13,903 nt of DNA from Candidatus Bipolaricaulota bacterium (GTDB lineage Bacteria > Bipolaricaulota > Bipolaricaulia > RBG-16-55-9), in NCBI GenBank assembly GCA_027021605.1, contig JALUUA010000085.1:1-13903 (forward strand). The letters are read 5' to 3'. Position 1 is the first letter of the stretch. The number at the start of each line of letters is the position of its first letter. A program made the translations under genes and the position numbers. The notes below the pieces were generated by a model. That model was not told where the DNA came from, searched no databases, and saw only the letters and a program-made list of their open reading frames with translations. This document shows positions 12,578-13,903 of this stretch, in pieces.

Positions 12578-13903
12578 TCACGCCCCGAAGAACCCGCCGC
12601 ACGAGCCCGTGAAGGGGATCGTCGTGGACGCCGTGGTCGAGTCGCCCGCCTCGTCGGTGACGGTCAGCGTCACCGTGACGTCGTAGGACCAGAGCCAGTC
12701 GACGCCGTCGAAGGCACACACGAGGTTTTCGACGAAGAAGGCGCACGCCCCGTCGAAGCAGTCCGAGCTGTTGTTGGGGGCCTGATCCGTGGCCGTCCCC
12801 AGCGGGCCGAAGTCCCAGGCGTACGTGATCGCATCCCCGTTGAGGTCGATGGCGGGCAAGCCCAGGATCTCGGCGTCGTAGTCGTCGTAGCCCCAGAGGA
12901 AGAGGGAGAAGCTCACGTCCACCCGGTCGCAGAGCACGACCCCGCTGTCCAGCGAGACGGGCGTCCCGCCGACGTCGAAGCTCCCTTGGATCGTGTAGGC
13001 CCCGGCGGTCACCGTCGTCGGCGGGTACAGCTCGTACTCGAGGGTGTAGCGCCCGCCCAGCGCGTCGAGGTCCACGGACCCGATGAGCTGCGACTCCGTC
13101 CCGCTGCAGGAGATCGCTGCCACGATGTTGAAGGAGGCGTCGTAGTCGAAGCAGTTGTTGAAGGTCCACCCCGAGGGCGCGGTCTCCGTGATCGTCACGG
13201 GGCCGGAGCCCTCGAGGGTGAGGACGACGTAGACGCCCACGGACAGGGCGTTCCAGATCCCGCAGATCGCCCCGATGGGGTCGCACTCGGTGGAGATCTC
13301 ACGGCGGATCGTGACCCCCCCGGCGGTCGTCTCCAAGAGGGGGTCACCGGAGCCGTAGAGGCTCGCGCAGCCGTTGCAGGCGGTACTCGCGAAGCCGCTC
13401 GGCTGCGCGGGTTGGGGCTTTTGGGGGTCGCGGTCGGGCGGGGAAAAGGGCCCCCCGCCGCCCTCGGCCGCCTCCCAGTCGAAGACGGCGTAGGGGGGGA
13501 TGTTGGCCACCGTGAGCGTCCGGGTCCGGGCGTCCGTGGCCCCGTCCCCGTCCGTCACGGTGAGGGTCAGCGTCACGTCCCCCCGGTAGAGGGTGCCCAG
13601 CGTCGGGTCGGCGTAGAAGAGCAACGTCGGCTCGGGGAGCGTCTCGCAGCCCGGCCCATCCCAGCACTCGTACTCCACCAGGCCCTCCACGGTCCAGCTC
13701 CAGTCGGCGATGGAAAACCACGGCTCGCTGTCGTAGGAGAGGTCCGTCAGGGCGACGGGCCCCGCGTCGCTCGGGACCAGGGGATCGCCGCAGGCGGTCC
13801 CAAACCCGAACACGAAGTCCTCATCGGGCAGCCCCAGGTCGGCGCAGGTGGGGGCCGCCGGCCCCAAGAACGTCCCCTCGAAGTCGGCCACCGGCGGGAC
13901 GTT
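12578..13903 (-). CDS. Secreted PKD-repeat protein (5' end beyond window)
   Basis: The frame is open to the right edge. The first visible residues, NVPPVADFEG, are a PKD domain opening, so the apparent GTG start at 13891 is inside a domain and the true start is outside. In 441 visible residues, a first PKD-like module spans about 1-134, ending VTLTLTVTDGDGATDARTRTLTV. Another opens with NIPPYAVFDWEA at 134-145. A cysteine-containing, Gly/Thr-rich region follows at about 170-320. The closing half, LNGDAITYAWDFG then TVTLTVTDEAGDSTT, is at about 353-425. PKD domains are extracellular beta-sandwiches that space or bind in surface proteins and secreted enzymes. At least ten cysteines suggest disulfides and export. 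No membrane anchor or catalytic motif is visible; the C-terminus is a short Gly/Phe tail. Family is fairly sure; function is unknown. Confidence 0.85.
   Translation of the reverse strand, partial: NVPPVADFEGTFLGPAAPTCADLGLPDEDFVFGFGTACGDPLVPSDAGPVALTDLSYDSEPWFSIADWSWTVEGLVEYECWDGPGCETLPEPTLLFYADPTLGTLYRGDVTLTLTVTDGDGATDARTRTLTVANIPPYAVFDWEAAEGGGGPFSPPDRDPQKPQPAQPSGFASTACNGCASLYGSGDPLLETTAGGVTIRREISTECDPIGAICGIWNALSVGVYVVLTLEGSGPVTITETAPSGWTFNNCFDYDASFNIVAAISCSGTESQLIGSVDLDALGGRYTLEYELYPPTTVTAGAYTIQGSFDVGGTPVSLDSGVVLCDRVDVSFSLFLWGYDDYDAEILGLPAIDLNGDAITYAWDFGPLGTATDQAPNNSSDCFDGACAFFVENLVCAFDGVDWLWSYDVTVTLTVTDEAGDSTTASTTIPFTGSCGGFFGA

Overview
This is a strongly GC-rich stretch of bacterial chromosome. 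Nine of its ten genes lie on the minus strand and one, at the left edge, on the plus strand. The content is mostly housekeeping and secretome: a lipoprotein with a lipobox, large secreted proteins with PKD-like, DUF11-like and aspartate-rich calcium-binding repeats, a beta-rich exported protein ending in phenylalanine (as outer-membrane proteins do), an electron transfer flavoprotein and an Opp/Dpp-type transporter. There are no tRNA or rRNA genes, no transposases, no phage genes and no CRISPR array. The mixture suggests a didermic, possibly thermophilic, deep-branching bacterium (Bipolaricaulota/Acetothermia, Deinococcota or Chloroflexota-like), but this is an inference from gene style and I cannot place it firmly.

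Layout, read along minus-strand transcription from the right edge: a secreted PKD-repeat protein cut by the window edge (12578-13903); a promoter with a perfect TTGACA box; a 579-residue exported beta-rich protein (10699-12438); tsaB for tRNA t6A synthesis, apparently leaderless (9840-10571); etfB and etfA, joined stop-to-start (8992-9756, 8029-8991); rpmB for ribosomal protein L28 (7798-7986); then a transporter operon of a very long peptide-binding lipoprotein (4752-7613), two permeases (3595-4743, 2358-3602) and a small secreted calcium-binding repeat protein (1497-2315). A TPR-DUF3105 protein (1-1356, cut at its 5' end) runs the other way and converges on the last of these.

The binding lipoprotein and two permeases form the substrate-recognition and membrane part of an ABC importer. 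Its ATPase subunits are not in the window. EtfA and EtfB form the FAD-carrying heterodimer that passes electrons from dehydrogenases to the quinone pool or to a bifurcating partner. TsaB supports TsaD in making t6A.

The most unusual signal is not a gene. Many gene ends here are followed at once by short tandem repeats. After rpmB there are five perfect 9-base units (GTCTAGAC palindrome plus one G) and a sixth degenerate unit that merges into the stop codon, giving six in-frame TAG codons. The 579-residue gene is followed by a CTAGGG array that again repeats its TAG in frame. The DUF3105 gene is followed by degenerate CTAACCC repeats with a doubled TAA. Other spacers carry 9- or 11-base direct repeats. 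I know of no described system that this matches. It may be no more than local slippage in spacers, but the link to stop codons deserves a genome-wide count. No gap in the window exceeds 300 bases.
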